DNA of 64,000 nucleotides from Thiodiazotropha sp037384425 (GCA_037384425.1 JARROA010000014.1:62001-126000); one strand, 5' to 3'; shown: positions 44,603 to 53,125, numbered from the stretch's first letter. Numbers and translations are program-made. Notes: generated by a model not told the origin, from the letters alone.

Positions 44603-44908
44603 TCAGAACTTGAACAGGTCTTCGGCCGCCTTGCGCAGCTCATCTTCGGAAGACTGGGCGTCTTCGCTGCCGCGTGGCGTGGTGGTGGGCTCGAAATAGT
44701 CGCAGAAGTTGGCCCGCGTCTTGTCCAGTACGCGCTCGGCCATCGGCTCTTCGCAATCGTTGGCGCGGCCGGGGGCGTACCAGCGGCAGTTGCGACAGAC
44801 GCGGGTGGCTTTGCCGCAGTTCCGGCAATCAGTCTCGCGTCCGATATCGGCGCTCTGCAACGCGGTGCCGCAGTGCCAGCAGCGTCCGACAATGGTCTCG
44901 CCGCTCAT
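44603..44908 (-). CDS. Small Cys-rich zinc-ribbon protein of the cytochrome oxidase region
   Basis: 101 residues, starting in a 4-bp overlap with the SCO1 gene. Cysteines occur as CWHCG, CRNCG, CRNCRWY and two more (DCEEP, FCDYF), giving two probable metal sites. The C-terminal 35 residues are acidic and probably unstructured. The overlap with SCO1 suggests a role in metal handling or regulation of oxidase assembly, but no function is known to me. Confidence 0.75.
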   Translation of the reverse strand: MSGETIVGRCWHCGTALQSADIGRETDCRNCGKATRVCRNCRWYAPGRANDCEEPMAERVLDKTRANFCDYFEPTTTPRGSEDAQSSEDELRKAAEDLFKF

Positions 44909-45564
44909 TTCGTTTCACCCTCCGCGCCCTGGCTGATGGCCAGGATATCCTGCGCCATCATAGCCGCATCGTGGGGCGGGCTGAAGAGAGCCCGGTAACG
45001 TCCCTGGGGATCGAGCAGAACCATGCTGGCGGAGTGGTCCATCACATAGTCCATGGCGCTGCCTTCGGTGATGACCTTACGGTAGAGAATCCCCAACGGA
45101 CGGGCCAGCTCCTCAATCGCCGACGGCGTTCCGGTGAGACCGAGAAAGTCGGGATCGAAATAGGCCACATACTCCCCCAGCTGCTGTGGTGTGTCGCGTT
45201 CGGGATCGACCGAGACGAAGGCGATCTCATAGGGGTCCTGCATCCCCTTCTGCTGCAGCTGCTGTTTCATCTGCGCCAGCATGGCGAGGGAGGTGGGGCA
45301 GATATCGGGGCAGTGGGTATAGCCGAAACTGAGCAGGGTCCAGTGGTTTTGCAGACGCCGGTTGTCGTAGGCCCGGCCCTGCTGGTCGACCAGCGAGAAG
45401 GGTGGCAGGGAACGCAGCTCGGGCAGCAGGGTGGCGGACTGCAGCGCCAGGGGTGGCTCAGTTGCGGGCTTGGGTTGCAAGGCGATCACTGCATAGATGA
45501 TGCCGCCCGCCAGCAACAGCAGCAGGCCGAGTATCAGCGGATCGATTTTGCCATCAATGCGCAT
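44905..45564 (-). CDS. sco1: SCO1/SenC copper chaperone for cytochrome oxidase
   Basis: 219 residues. An N-terminal helix (PLILGLLLLLAGGIIYAVIA) anchors a periplasmic thioredoxin-fold domain. The copper-binding site is complete: CPDIC in the YTHCPDICPTSL loop plus the His in YVMDHSASM. It delivers copper to the CuA centre of subunit II. It overlaps ctaA by 11 bp and the small zinc-ribbon gene by 4 bp, so the three form an operon. Confidence 0.92.
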   Translation of the reverse strand: MRIDGKIDPLILGLLLLLAGGIIYAVIALQPKPATEPPLALQSATLLPELRSLPPFSLVDQQGRAYDNRRLQNHWTLLSFGYTHCPDICPTSLAMLAQMKQQLQQKGMQDPYEIAFVSVDPERDTPQQLGEYVAYFDPDFLGLTGTPSAIEELARPLGILYRKVITEGSAMDYVMDHSASMVLLDPQGRYRALFSPPHDAAMMAQDILAISQGAEGETK

Positions 45565-46567
45565 GGCGCACCTCCAGCCAGGTCAGGGTTGACAGCGTCG
45601 CCAGCAGCAGCGCGGCGACGCCGTTGTGGGCCACCGCCACCGGCAACGGCAGGTGGCCCAGTACATTGGTGATGCCGAGGCTGATCTGGATCACCAGCAG
45701 CAGCAGGGTGATTGCGCCCAGCCGACGCACAACCGTTTCCCGCTCCAACAGCAGCCGCAAACCGAGTCCGCCGACCACCAGCAGTGTCAGCAGGGCACCG
45801 AGGCGGTGGGTCATGTGGATCGCGGTGCGGGCGTCGTTGTCCAGCACCCCGAACTCGTAGTTGACCCCCAGTCCCCGCCAGAGGGTGAAAGCCTCGCGGA
45901 AATCCATCGCCGGCCACCACTGCCCGGGGTAGCAGGCGGGGAAGTCGCTGCAGCCCAGGGCCGCATAATTGGTGCTGGTCCAGCCGCCGAGGGTGATCTG
46001 CGCGATCGCCACCGCCAGGGCGAGGAGGATGAAGCGGCCCAGCGGCGGTGACAGAGCGACTGTGCCGAAGGGGGGAGTGGGGCGGAGTCTGAGGCTCAAC
46101 AGCAGCAGCAACACGAAGGTGGCGAAGCCGCCCAGGAGATGGGCGGTGACGATGGCGGGTTTGACCAGCAGGGTCACGGTCCACATACCCAGCGCGGCCT
46201 GGAACAGGACCAGGCCCAGCAGCAGGCTGGGCAGCCACAGTGGTTGCTGCGGATCGCGGCGGTTGTGCCAGGCGAGCCCGGCCAGCAACAGAATGAAGAG
46301 GCCCAGACTGCCCGCCAAGTAGCGGTGGATCATCTCTTTCCAGGCCTTGCTCCGATGCAGGGGCTTGGCGAAGGCGCTCTCCTGCGGCACTGCCGCCTGC
46401 TCGTTCTCGGGAACCACCAGCCGGCCGTAACAGCCCGGCCAGTCGGGGCAGCCCAGGCCGGCGTCGGAGAGCCGCACATAGGCACCCATCAACACCACGC
46501 AGAAGGCCAACAGGGTGGTGAAGAGGGCCAGTCGGTATTGGCGTTGGCGGGCGGCTTGCAGATTCAT
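45554..46567 (-). CDS. ctaA: Haem A synthase (CtaA/COX15)
   Basis: 337 residues with eight predicted membrane helices. It oxidises the C8 methyl of haem O to make haem A. Conserved histidines are in PLHRSKAWKEMIHRYL, TAHLLGG, AIHMTHRLG and VAHNGVAAL. Two Cys pairs are visible, GLGCPDWPGCYG in the first loop and ALGCSDFPACYPG in the third. It works with ctaB (48880-49788), which makes haem O. First gene of the ctaA-sco1-zinc ribbon operon. Confidence 0.92.
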   Translation of the reverse strand: MNLQAARQRQYRLALFTTLLAFCVVLMGAYVRLSDAGLGCPDWPGCYGRLVVPENEQAAVPQESAFAKPLHRSKAWKEMIHRYLAGSLGLFILLLAGLAWHNRRDPQQPLWLPSLLLGLVLFQAALGMWTVTLLVKPAIVTAHLLGGFATFVLLLLLSLRLRPTPPFGTVALSPPLGRFILLALAVAIAQITLGGWTSTNYAALGCSDFPACYPGQWWPAMDFREAFTLWRGLGVNYEFGVLDNDARTAIHMTHRLGALLTLLVVGGLGLRLLLERETVVRRLGAITLLLLVIQISLGITNVLGHLPLPVAVAHNGVAALLLATLSTLTWLEVRHAH

Positions 46568-47313
46568 CGGGGACCTGGGGGCTCTCGCATTTGGCAGGCT
46601 GAAAGTGATCCGACGACCCAGTATATCCTGTTCAGGGTCTTAAGCCTCCCTGGAACGGAAAGAGTTTGCAGTGACAGGTGTGTTTATTTTGTACGGTCAG
46701 GTCGCTGATGAATAGAAAACGGTGAGGTAATGAGTAGTGGTCAGATGAGATTTATTGCATATTGCGTGAAAAATAGTTTCATCTGACCCCGGTTTTCGCT
46801 CAGAGGTCCCAAAGATCCTTTATTTCCCCGCTACGTCGTCCATGATTTTTACGGCGAGGCCCTTTGTCTGGTTCGAATCGTATAAACTCCCGCCGGTCAG
46901 GTTGTTTTCTACGTTGTTCCACGCGTCGCTCTGGCCCGAAATATGACATTTTGTTAGTTTCCATCCGGATTTCCCTCTAGGAACTAAGATAGTGCCTATT
47001 TTAACATCCACCCGGACAACGGTGATGTGAATTAATAACCTTGAAAAGGTAGTCAAGCGATTGTACTGGCGGATGTCTGTGACGCTTATACGTTACACCG
47101 CACTAGACAAGCGATAACTTTCAAATCCTCGTACAGACTTTCTATTCCTCTCACCCGGACGCTCTCCCTGAGAAGAGGGGGTATGGTGGGTAGTCGCCTG
47201 ATTGCGGTTGGGTTGGACGCGGTGTTTGATGTCTTGCTGCAGGCTGGCATACAACGGTTGAACACGACATACTTGGCTGTCAGGTTAATGATGACGAAGG
47301 ATAACGATAACGA
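46568..47313. other. Divergent intergenic region
   Basis: A 746-bp spacer between ctaA and the oxidase-like gene. It has an inverted repeat GGTCAGATGA (46739-46748) facing TCATCTGACC (46779-46788). A 78-codon frame at 46820-47056 on the minus strand has no ribosome site or recognisable product. Near 47155, CCCTGAGAAGAGGG resembles the CCCTCTCCC repeats. No clear promoter is seen. Confidence 0.45.
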
Positions 47314-48693
47314 GTGCAGCTCGAAGATTCCCATATCGAATTCAATACCATCACCCCGGAGCAGGGCCGGCTGAGTCGCTACTGGCTGCAACTGGCGGTG
47401 CTCTCGCTCGGGCTGGCGGGACTGTTCGCGGTGCTGCTGGTGCTGTCGCGCATGCCGGGTAGCGAGGCGTTCTTTCCCTGGCTCGATTTCTTCCACACCG
47501 CGCTGGTGGTGCATGTGGACCAGTCGGTGCTGATCTGGTTTCTCAGCATGACAGGCGTGGTCGGCGCGCTGCTGGCGCGACCGACCGCCGGCCTCATTCT
47601 CTGGCAGCGGCTGGCCCTGCTGCTGGCCCTGGTCGGCACCCTCGGCATCGCGCTCTCCGCCTTCGTCGGGGAAGGGGCGCCGCTGATGAACAACTATGTG
47701 CCGGTGCTGCAGCGTCCCTTCTTCTTCGCCATGCTGGGCGTTTTCGGCGTCGGGATTGCGCTACAGCTGGTGTTGGTCTTCCTCGGCAGCACCGGGCTGC
47801 GTCGCGCCGCGGCAGCGGGATTTCATCTGCCGACCCTGGCCGGATTCACCTTGGCGCTGGCCATCCTGATCGCGTTACTGGCGATCGTCACCGCCTGGTG
47901 GCAGATGCCGCCCGAGGTGGAGGGCCAGGGCTACTACGAATACCTCTTCTGGGGTGGCGGTCACAGCCTGCAGTTCGCCTACACCCAGCTGATCATGCTG
48001 GCCTGGCTGCTACTGGCCTGGGGCAGCGGGGCGCATCTGCCCGGTGACGCGCGCTGGTATGCCGTCCTGTTGCTGATCGGCGTGGCGCCGGTGCTGCTGA
48101 CACCCGTGATCTATCTGCTCTACGACACGGTCAGCCTGGAATCGCGCAATGCCTTCACCCGTCTGATGCAGTACGGGGGCGGGCTGGCGGTGATACCGCT
48201 CGGGGCGCTGGTGGTATGGGGTTTGCTCAAGTCGCCGCCCAGCGAGCCGCAGCTGCGGCCGTTGCGGCGGTCGCTCTGGATGTCGTTTCTGCTGTTCTTT
48301 GCCGGCGGTGTCATCGCGCTCTTCATCTCCGGTGTCAACACCATCATTCCCGCCCACTACCACGGTTCTATCGTCGGTGTGACCCTGGGTCTGATGGGAC
48401 TGGCCTATCTGCTGTTGCCGCGACTCGGCTATGCCCCCGCAACGGGTCGTCTGGCGGCCTGGCAGCCCTGGATCTACGGTTATGGTCAGTTGCTGCACAT
48501 CACGGGTCTGGCGGCTTCAGGCGCCATGGGGATACAACGCAAGACGGCGGGTGCGGCGCAGGGCCTCGACAGCCTATCCGCCAAGCTGGCCATGGGGGTG
48601 ATGGGGCTCGGCGGTCTGCTGGCGGTGATCGGCGGCATCCTTTTCGTCTGGGTCATGTTGAGCGCTTTTCTGGCCCGTGAGCCATCGGCCTGA
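47314..48693 (+). CDS. Cytochrome oxidase subunit I-like protein lacking the CuB histidine pair
   Basis: 459 residues from GTG 47314, with 12 or so membrane helices. It has the haem-copper oxidase scaffold: His61/His67 (FFHTALVVHVDQ), His217 in WGGGHSLQF at the place of GHPEVY, and His348/His350 in IIPAHYHGSIVG, which match the AHFHYV haem ligands. The segment that should hold the paired CuB histidines (VWAHH in CtaD) reads TPVIYLLYD, with no His. The active-site Tyr/Glu of GHPEVYI is also missing. It may therefore bind haem without reducing oxygen. It sits between the ctaA and ctaB genes but on the other strand, so a role in haem or oxidase assembly is possible. Confidence 0.8.
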   Translation: MQLEDSHIEFNTITPEQGRLSRYWLQLAVLSLGLAGLFAVLLVLSRMPGSEAFFPWLDFFHTALVVHVDQSVLIWFLSMTGVVGALLARPTAGLILWQRLALLLALVGTLGIALSAFVGEGAPLMNNYVPVLQRPFFFAMLGVFGVGIALQLVLVFLGSTGLRRAAAAGFHLPTLAGFTLALAILIALLAIVTAWWQMPPEVEGQGYYEYLFWGGGHSLQFAYTQLIMLAWLLLAWGSGAHLPGDARWYAVLLLIGVAPVLLTPVIYLLYDTVSLESRNAFTRLMQYGGGLAVIPLGALVVWGLLKSPPSEPQLRPLRRSLWMSFLLFFAGGVIALFISGVNTIIPAHYHGSIVGVTLGLMGLAYLLLPRLGYAPATGRLAAWQPWIYGYGQLLHITGLAASGAMGIQRKTAGAAQGLDSLSAKLAMGVMGLGGLLAVIGGILFVWVMLSAFLAREPSA

Positions 48694-48779
48694 TGCTGAC
48701 GCGGTAGCCGCTGCGGTCTCATTCACTGCGATTCACTTGGAGCCTTTCCGGCTTCCTGCGGGCAAGAGGTACAGATTCC

Positions 48780-48833
48780 GGTGCGGCAAGCCGCACCCTA
48801 CACCTTGACTCCACGTAGGGTGCGGCTTGCCGT
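48780..48833. repeat. GTGCGGC palindromic repeat, copy 4 (paired)
   Basis: GGTGCGGCAAGCCGCACC with CTACA at 48780-48802 and an inverted partner CGTAGGGTGCGGCTTGCCG at 48814-48832. It lies between the two convergent genes, after the oxidase-like gene and before the end of ctaB. Confidence 0.75.
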
Positions 48834-48849
48834 ATCTCGGCCGGGGATC

Positions 48850-48883
48850 TAGGGCCTATTGAATTAGTGTCAACAGGCCCTAG
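48850..48883. repeat. Short palindrome related to the 444-bp MITE ends
   Basis: TAGGGCCTATTGAATTAGTG and CAACAGGCCCTAG. Read on the minus strand it starts AGGGCCTGTTGACACTAATT, close to the left end of the element at 44131. It supplies the TAG stop codon (48880-48882) of ctaB. Confidence 0.65.
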
Positions 48884-49788
48884 GAAACCAGCATCTGCAG
48901 ATAGTGATCCACCAACAGCAGGGTGAATAGCAGGCTGAGATAGAGGATCGAGAAGCCGAAGGTCTTCATGGCGTGCTCGCGTCCTTCGCTGCGCAGCAGG
49001 ATCACGGCATGACGGATGAAGCCGAGGCCGAGCAGTGTGGCGCCCGCCAGGTAGAGATAGCCGCTCATGTGAATGGCGAAAGGGAGCAGCGAGACCGCCA
49101 GCAGCATCACCGCGTAGATCAGCACCTGCTGTTTGGTGAAGTCGATGCCGTGGGTGACCGGCAGCATGGGCACGTCGGCCTTGGCGTAGTCGTCGCGGCG
49201 ATGGATCGCCAGGGGCCAGAAGTGGGGCGGGGTCCAGACGAAGATGATCAACAACAGCAGAAAGGCCTCCAGCGATACCTCGCCGGTCGCCGCGCACCAG
49301 CCCAGCAGCGGCGGCGCAGCGCCGGCCAAGCCGCCCCAGACGATGTTCTGCGGCGTACTGCGCTTCAGATAGCGGGTGTAGATGACCGCGTAACCGATCA
49401 GCGCCAGGCAGGTGAGCAGAGCGGTCAGCGGATTGACCAGAAAGTAGAGCAGGGCCATGGAGGCGAGACCCAATGCCAGAGCGAAGCTCAGGGCATGCGG
49501 GGTGTCCATGTGGCCGCTGGGGATCGGGCGCCAGCTGGTGCGGTCCATGACGGCGTCGATGCGCTGGTCGATGATATGGTTGATCACCGCACCGGAGGCG
49601 GCGGCCAGGGAGATGCCGGTGAGGCCGAAGAGCAGGATCTGCCAGGGCACCCAACCTTCTGTGGAGAGCAGCATGCCGACCAGGGCGGTGAAGGCGATCA
49701 GCAGTACCACCTTCGGCTTGGTCATTTCATAGTAGTCTCGCCAGTCATAGGCGACCGATGCCTGCGTGGAGACGTTACTTATGGCCAT
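48880..49788 (-). CDS. ctaB: Protohaem IX farnesyltransferase (haem O synthase)
   Basis: 302 residues with seven to nine membrane helices. It adds a farnesyl group to haem B to give haem O. The prenyl-binding region NHIIDQRIDAVMDRTSWRPI has the DxxxD motif, and YTRYLKRSTPQNIVWGG the second conserved loop. It overlaps the upstream SCO-like gene by 14 bp. Also called cyoE. Its stop codon lies in a short palindrome similar to the ends of the 444-bp element. Confidence 0.93.
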   Translation of the reverse strand: MAISNVSTQASVAYDWRDYYEMTKPKVVLLIAFTALVGMLLSTEGWVPWQILLFGLTGISLAAASGAVINHIIDQRIDAVMDRTSWRPIPSGHMDTPHALSFALALGLASMALLYFLVNPLTALLTCLALIGYAVIYTRYLKRSTPQNIVWGGLAGAAPPLLGWCAATGEVSLEAFLLLLIIFVWTPPHFWPLAIHRRDDYAKADVPMLPVTHGIDFTKQQVLIYAVMLLAVSLLPFAIHMSGYLYLAGATLLGLGFIRHAVILLRSEGREHAMKTFGFSILYLSLLFTLLLVDHYLQMLVS

Positions 49789-50419
49789 ACTGTCCTCCTT
49801 TCACCCAGCTCTGTGAGGCTTTGAGTAGTTTTTCCAGATCCTGCAGGATCTGCTTGGCGGGAATTATCGATATGTCGTGGGTCATCATCAGGTCGCCCCG
49901 CGGATCGATCAGAAACAGGGGGATCGCCTGTTGCGAGAAATCGACCGGGAACAGCGCCAGCAGGGCAGCGCGCTGGTCCGCGTCGGCGATCAGCAGACGG
50001 GTGCCCTCGAGACCCTCCAGGTTCGGCAGCTCGAGTCGTCCCCGGCTGTCGGGCAGCAGGATCAGCGCACGTTCGATGCGTTGACGGTTGGCGCCGGTGG
50101 CGCGCCGGATCTGTCGCACCTCGATCAGGGCCTCGATGCAGGCGGCATCGCAGCCACCCTCGCTGACCAGGGTCAGGGTCCAGAGATCGTGCAGTGACTG
50201 CCAGTCGAAAGGTTCGCCGTCGGCGGTATGCAGGGCGAGGCTGGCGACCGCTCGCGGGGGATCGATCAGATCGCCGTGGTTGGTGCGGCCTTCGGGCAGC
50301 CACTGGGGGTTGAAGAAGAACAGCCAGGCCGCCATCGGCGGCAGCGCGAAGAGGGCAATGAGGACCCACAGCGAGGTCAGGCTGCGGGGTTTTTGCGGTG
50401 TCTCGTTCACGGCGTTCAC
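49775..50419 (-). CDS. SCO-like thioredoxin-fold protein of the cta operon
   Basis: 214 residues; GTG 50419 is chosen because GGGGAGG lies upstream and it makes a GTGA overlap with the SURF1 gene. One membrane helix (LWVLIALFALPPMAAWLFF) precedes a periplasmic domain. VSEGGCDAACIEALIEV lies where SCO proteins have their CPxxxC loop and keeps a Cys-x3-Cys pair, without the usual Pro. The late His (MMTHDISIIP) could be the third copper ligand. Such a protein is common in gammaproteobacterial cta operons and is annotated as hypothetical. Likely role: copper or thiol chemistry during oxidase assembly. Confidence 0.75.
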   Translation of the reverse strand: MNAVNETPQKPRSLTSLWVLIALFALPPMAAWLFFFNPQWLPEGRTNHGDLIDPPRAVASLALHTADGEPFDWQSLHDLWTLTLVSEGGCDAACIEALIEVRQIRRATGANRQRIERALILLPDSRGRLELPNLEGLEGTRLLIADADQRAALLALFPVDFSQQAIPLFLIDPRGDLMMTHDISIIPAKQILQDLEKLLKASQSWVKGGQYGHK

Positions 50420-51150
50420 GGGGAGACCTCCCCGGCCGCTGTCTTGGGCAGCGACAGACGCAGCCAGATCAGCAGGGCGATGACCGCGAAGGCGAACCAC
50501 TGGATGGCATAGCCGATATGCATGGCGTCACTGATCTGCGGCTGTGGCCAGTCGCGCACGAAACCGCCATCGTCAGCGGGTGACTGCAGGATGGCGAACG
50601 GCAGGATCTCCAGGCCCGACCAGGTGCTGAAGTGGTCGAGGGTCAGATAGGGCCAGCGGGGGATCTCAGTGTCCGCGCTCGGCGTGTACGCGAGTTCCAG
50701 GGCAGGATGTTCGGGCAGGGTGATCACCCCGGTCAGACGCAGGCTCCCTGTCGGGGTCGGCAGAGGGTCCGGCTGGTCGAGGCGTGTCTGCGGGATCCAG
50801 CCCCGGTTGACGAGGACAATCGCGTCGCTGCCGTCGAGTCGCAATGGGGTAATGACGTGAAAGCCGCGTTGGCCGAGGTGTTTGCGGTTCTCGATGAGGA
50901 CGGTTTTTTGCGGTAAAAAGCGGCCAACGGCCTCGACTTTGCGATATTCCCGCTCGGAGGCTTCAGGGTTTTCATGGTTCAGGGCGAGCGCGGGCAGCTT
51001 GCGCCGCGCCTCCAGCGAGGACGCCATCTGGCGCTTCTGTTCGGCCCGATCGAGCTGCCAGACCCCCAGACCACAGAAAAGGGGCACCAGGAATACCATG
51101 ATAATTGTAGGGATGGCTTGAGGCCGGAATGTGCGTTTACTGCCTGTCAT
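50416..51150 (-). CDS. SURF1-family cytochrome oxidase assembly protein
   Basis: 244 residues from ATG 51150 (a GTG two codons upstream is also possible). Two transmembrane helices at the ends (about 12-30 and 217-237) flank a periplasmic domain. FCGLGVWQLDRAEQK, FLPQKTVLIENR, GFHVITPLRLDG, VLVNRGWIP and the late HIGYAIQWFAFAVIALL match SURF1. It helps haem A insertion into subunit I. The stop is in a GTGA overlap with the next gene. Confidence 0.9.
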   Translation of the reverse strand: MTGSKRTFRPQAIPTIIMVFLVPLFCGLGVWQLDRAEQKRQMASSLEARRKLPALALNHENPEASEREYRKVEAVGRFLPQKTVLIENRKHLGQRGFHVITPLRLDGSDAIVLVNRGWIPQTRLDQPDPLPTPTGSLRLTGVITLPEHPALELAYTPSADTEIPRWPYLTLDHFSTWSGLEILPFAILQSPADDGGFVRDWPQPQISDAMHIGYAIQWFAFAVIALLIWLRLSLPKTAAGEVSP

Positions 51151-51237
51151 AAGCACTATAGTGTTAACACCCTTTCAACTTCCTGTGTCTGTTTCATCGG
51201 CATGGAATAACGATCTGTCGACGGATCAGGAGTCACC

Positions 51238-51456
51238 ATGGAACTGATATACAAACTGCCGGTTTTTCTGGTACTGATCTTCATTCTCTTCTCGTTGTTT
51301 CAGGGGATGTACTTCCTGGCCAAGGACGACGGCACTGACAGCACCCGGGTGGTCAAGGCATTGACGGTTCGACTGGTGCTCTCGCTGCTGCTGTTCCTCA
51401 TGCTGATGGCCGGATACTTCTTCGGGTTCCTGCAGCCCCACGGTATTGCTGGCTAA
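51238..51456 (+). CDS. Twin-transmembrane DUF2909-type protein
   Basis: 72 residues from ATG 51238, after AGGAGTCACC. Two transmembrane helices (LPVFLVLIFILFSLFQGMYFL and LVLSLLLFLMLMAGYFFGFL) are joined by a short polar loop (AKDDGTDSTRVVKALTVR). Proteins of this type (DUF2909) are regular members of cta clusters, often opposite to SURF1 as here. Function unknown, presumably linked to oxidase biogenesis. Confidence 0.82.
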   Translation: MELIYKLPVFLVLIFILFSLFQGMYFLAKDDGTDSTRVVKALTVRLVLSLLLFLMLMAGYFFGFLQPHGIAG

Positions 51457-51498
51457 GCTTGGCAGATAACCGGAACTTTCTGAGTGCATTAACTATTG

Positions 51499-51555
51499 GT
51501 GCGGCAAGCCGCACCCTGCACTTCGTTCATGCGTAGGGTGCGGCTTGCCGCACCG
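51499..51555. repeat. GTGCGGC palindromic repeat, copy 5 (paired)
   Basis: GGTGCGGCAAGCCGCACC at 51499-51516 and GTAGGGTGCGGCTTGCCGC at 51533-51551, facing each other. It is between the convergent DUF2909 and ctaE genes, so it may act as a two-way transcription end. Confidence 0.78.
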
Positions 51556-51603
51556 AAGAGCCGTTATACCGAATCTCTCGATCTCTGTTGCCTGCCATCC
51601 CGT

Positions 51604-52476
51604 TCAGAGCCAGTAGACGAAAACAAAGAGACCCAGCCAGACCACATCCACGAAGTGCCAGTACCAGGCCACCGCCTCGAAGGCGAAGTGGTTGTGGGCG
51701 CTGAAGTGGCTTTTCATGCTGCGCCCGAGGATCGCCATCAACATCACGGCGCCCATGGTGACGTGGAAACCGTGAAATCCGGTCAGCATGTAGAAGGTTG
51801 AACCATAGGCCCCAGACTCCAGGGTCAGGTTCAGCTCTGCATAGGCATGTCCGTATTCATAGGCCTGAAAAATCACGAACAGCAGACCGAGGGTGATGGT
51901 GGCGATCAGGCCCCAGACCAGCTGTTTGTTGTTATCGACCTTGAGGCCCCAATGGGCCCAGGTGATGGTGGCACCGCTGCTCAACAGCAACAGGGTGTTG
52001 ATGGCCGGAATACCCCAGGGGCTCATGGGATGGAACTCGCCGCCCAGCTCGCCCGGACCGCTGCTCGGCCAGGCCGATTCGAAGCCACTGTAGAGCAGAT
52101 CGTGCGTGGCACCCAGGTAACCTTCGCCACCCAGCCAGGGCAGGGCGATGTTACGGATGTAGAACAGTGCACCGAAAAAACTCAGAAAGAAGAAGACCTC
52201 CGAGGCGATGAACCAGAACATGCCCATGCGGAAGGAGGTGTCGACCTGCTTGTTGTAGCGGTCCTCCAGGTTCTCCCTGATGACGTCCCTGAACCAGCCG
52301 TAGAGCAGGTAGAAAAAGAGCAGCAAGCCGGCGACGACGATGAACTTGCCGACGGCCACGCCGTTCATGGCCAGGGCGGTGCCGAACAGGGTGGTCAGTA
52401 GTGAGACCATGGCGATGATCGGCCATGGACTGGGATCGGGTAGGTAGTAATCCCCTGTTTGTTCCTTTACCGACAT
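51604..52476 (-). CDS. ctaE: Cytochrome c oxidase subunit III
   Basis: 290 residues with seven membrane helices. The family segments FWFIASEVFFFLSFFGALF, LLLSSGATITWAHWGL, GFHGFHVTMGAVMLM and the C-terminal FEAVAWYWHFVDVVWLGLFV are clear. The subunit stabilises the oxidase and its proton uptake path. It lies 40 bp after ctaG on the same strand. Confidence 0.94.
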   Translation of the reverse strand: MSVKEQTGDYYLPDPSPWPIIAMVSLLTTLFGTALAMNGVAVGKFIVVAGLLLFFYLLYGWFRDVIRENLEDRYNKQVDTSFRMGMFWFIASEVFFFLSFFGALFYIRNIALPWLGGEGYLGATHDLLYSGFESAWPSSGPGELGGEFHPMSPWGIPAINTLLLLSSGATITWAHWGLKVDNNKQLVWGLIATITLGLLFVIFQAYEYGHAYAELNLTLESGAYGSTFYMLTGFHGFHVTMGAVMLMAILGRSMKSHFSAHNHFAFEAVAWYWHFVDVVWLGLFVFVYWL

Positions 52477-52516
52477 CGCGTGGTCGCCTCCAGGTCAGGT
52501 TGTTGATCGTAATGGG

Positions 52517-53125
52517 TCATTGGCTGTTCGCAACCCGGTTGACAATGGTGGGATGTCCGTCATTGTCCTCCGGCTCGGCACCCTTCAAACGCATGAAGCT
52601 GTAGGAGAGGGTGAGTGAATGGATCTCCTCGGGCAGGTCGTTGGAGACCCGGAAACGTAGCGGCATGTCGGCCTGCTGCGCCCCTTCCAAGGTCTGCTGG
52701 TTGAAGCAGAAACAGTCCAACTTGCTGAAATAGGGCGTCGCCTGCCAGGGGGCGATACTGGGGATCGCCTGACCGGTCACCTGCTCGCTGCTGCGGTTGC
52801 GCGCCGAGAAGTTGACCTCGTAGGTGGCGCCGGGGTGCACCCGGATGCGGTGGTTCAGAGCATCGAAGTCCCAGGGCAGATCGGGATGCACTGTGGTGTC
52901 GAACTTGACCGTGACCCAGCGGCTCTCGTCGATCCGGTCACCGGCAACGTCCGCCACTCGGCCGATCTCGCTGCGCTGGGCCAGGGACTGGGTGCCGGTG
53001 ACCTGGCAGAAGAGGTTGTAGAGCGGCACCATGGCGAAACCGAAGCCGAACATCACCACCACCAGCCCGGACAGCAGCAGGGTGGTGGTGCGTTTGCGCT
53101 TGGCCGAATGGCTCGGATCGCTCAT
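52517..53125 (-). CDS. ctaG: Cytochrome oxidase copper assembly protein CtaG/Cox11
   Basis: 202 residues: one N-terminal helix (TTLLLSGLVVVMFGFGFAMV) and a periplasmic domain. YNLFCQVTGT after the helix and KLDCFCFNQQTLE (the CFCF motif) carry the copper-binding cysteines. It delivers copper to the CuB site of subunit I. Its ATG overlaps the stop of the small gene at 53122-53274. Confidence 0.93.
   Translation of the reverse strand: MSDPSHSAKRKRTTTLLLSGLVVVMFGFGFAMVPLYNLFCQVTGTQSLAQRSEIGRVADVAGDRIDESRWVTVKFDTTVHPDLPWDFDALNHRIRVHPGATYEVNFSARNRSSEQVTGQAIPSIAPWQATPYFSKLDCFCFNQQTLEGAQQADMPLRFRVSNDLPEEIHSLTLSYSFMRLKGAEPEDNDGHPTIVNRVANSQ

Noticed and set aside
46820..47056. 78-codon frame on the minus strand
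   Set aside because: No ribosome site, no recognisable protein features; it lies in repeat-rich spacer.
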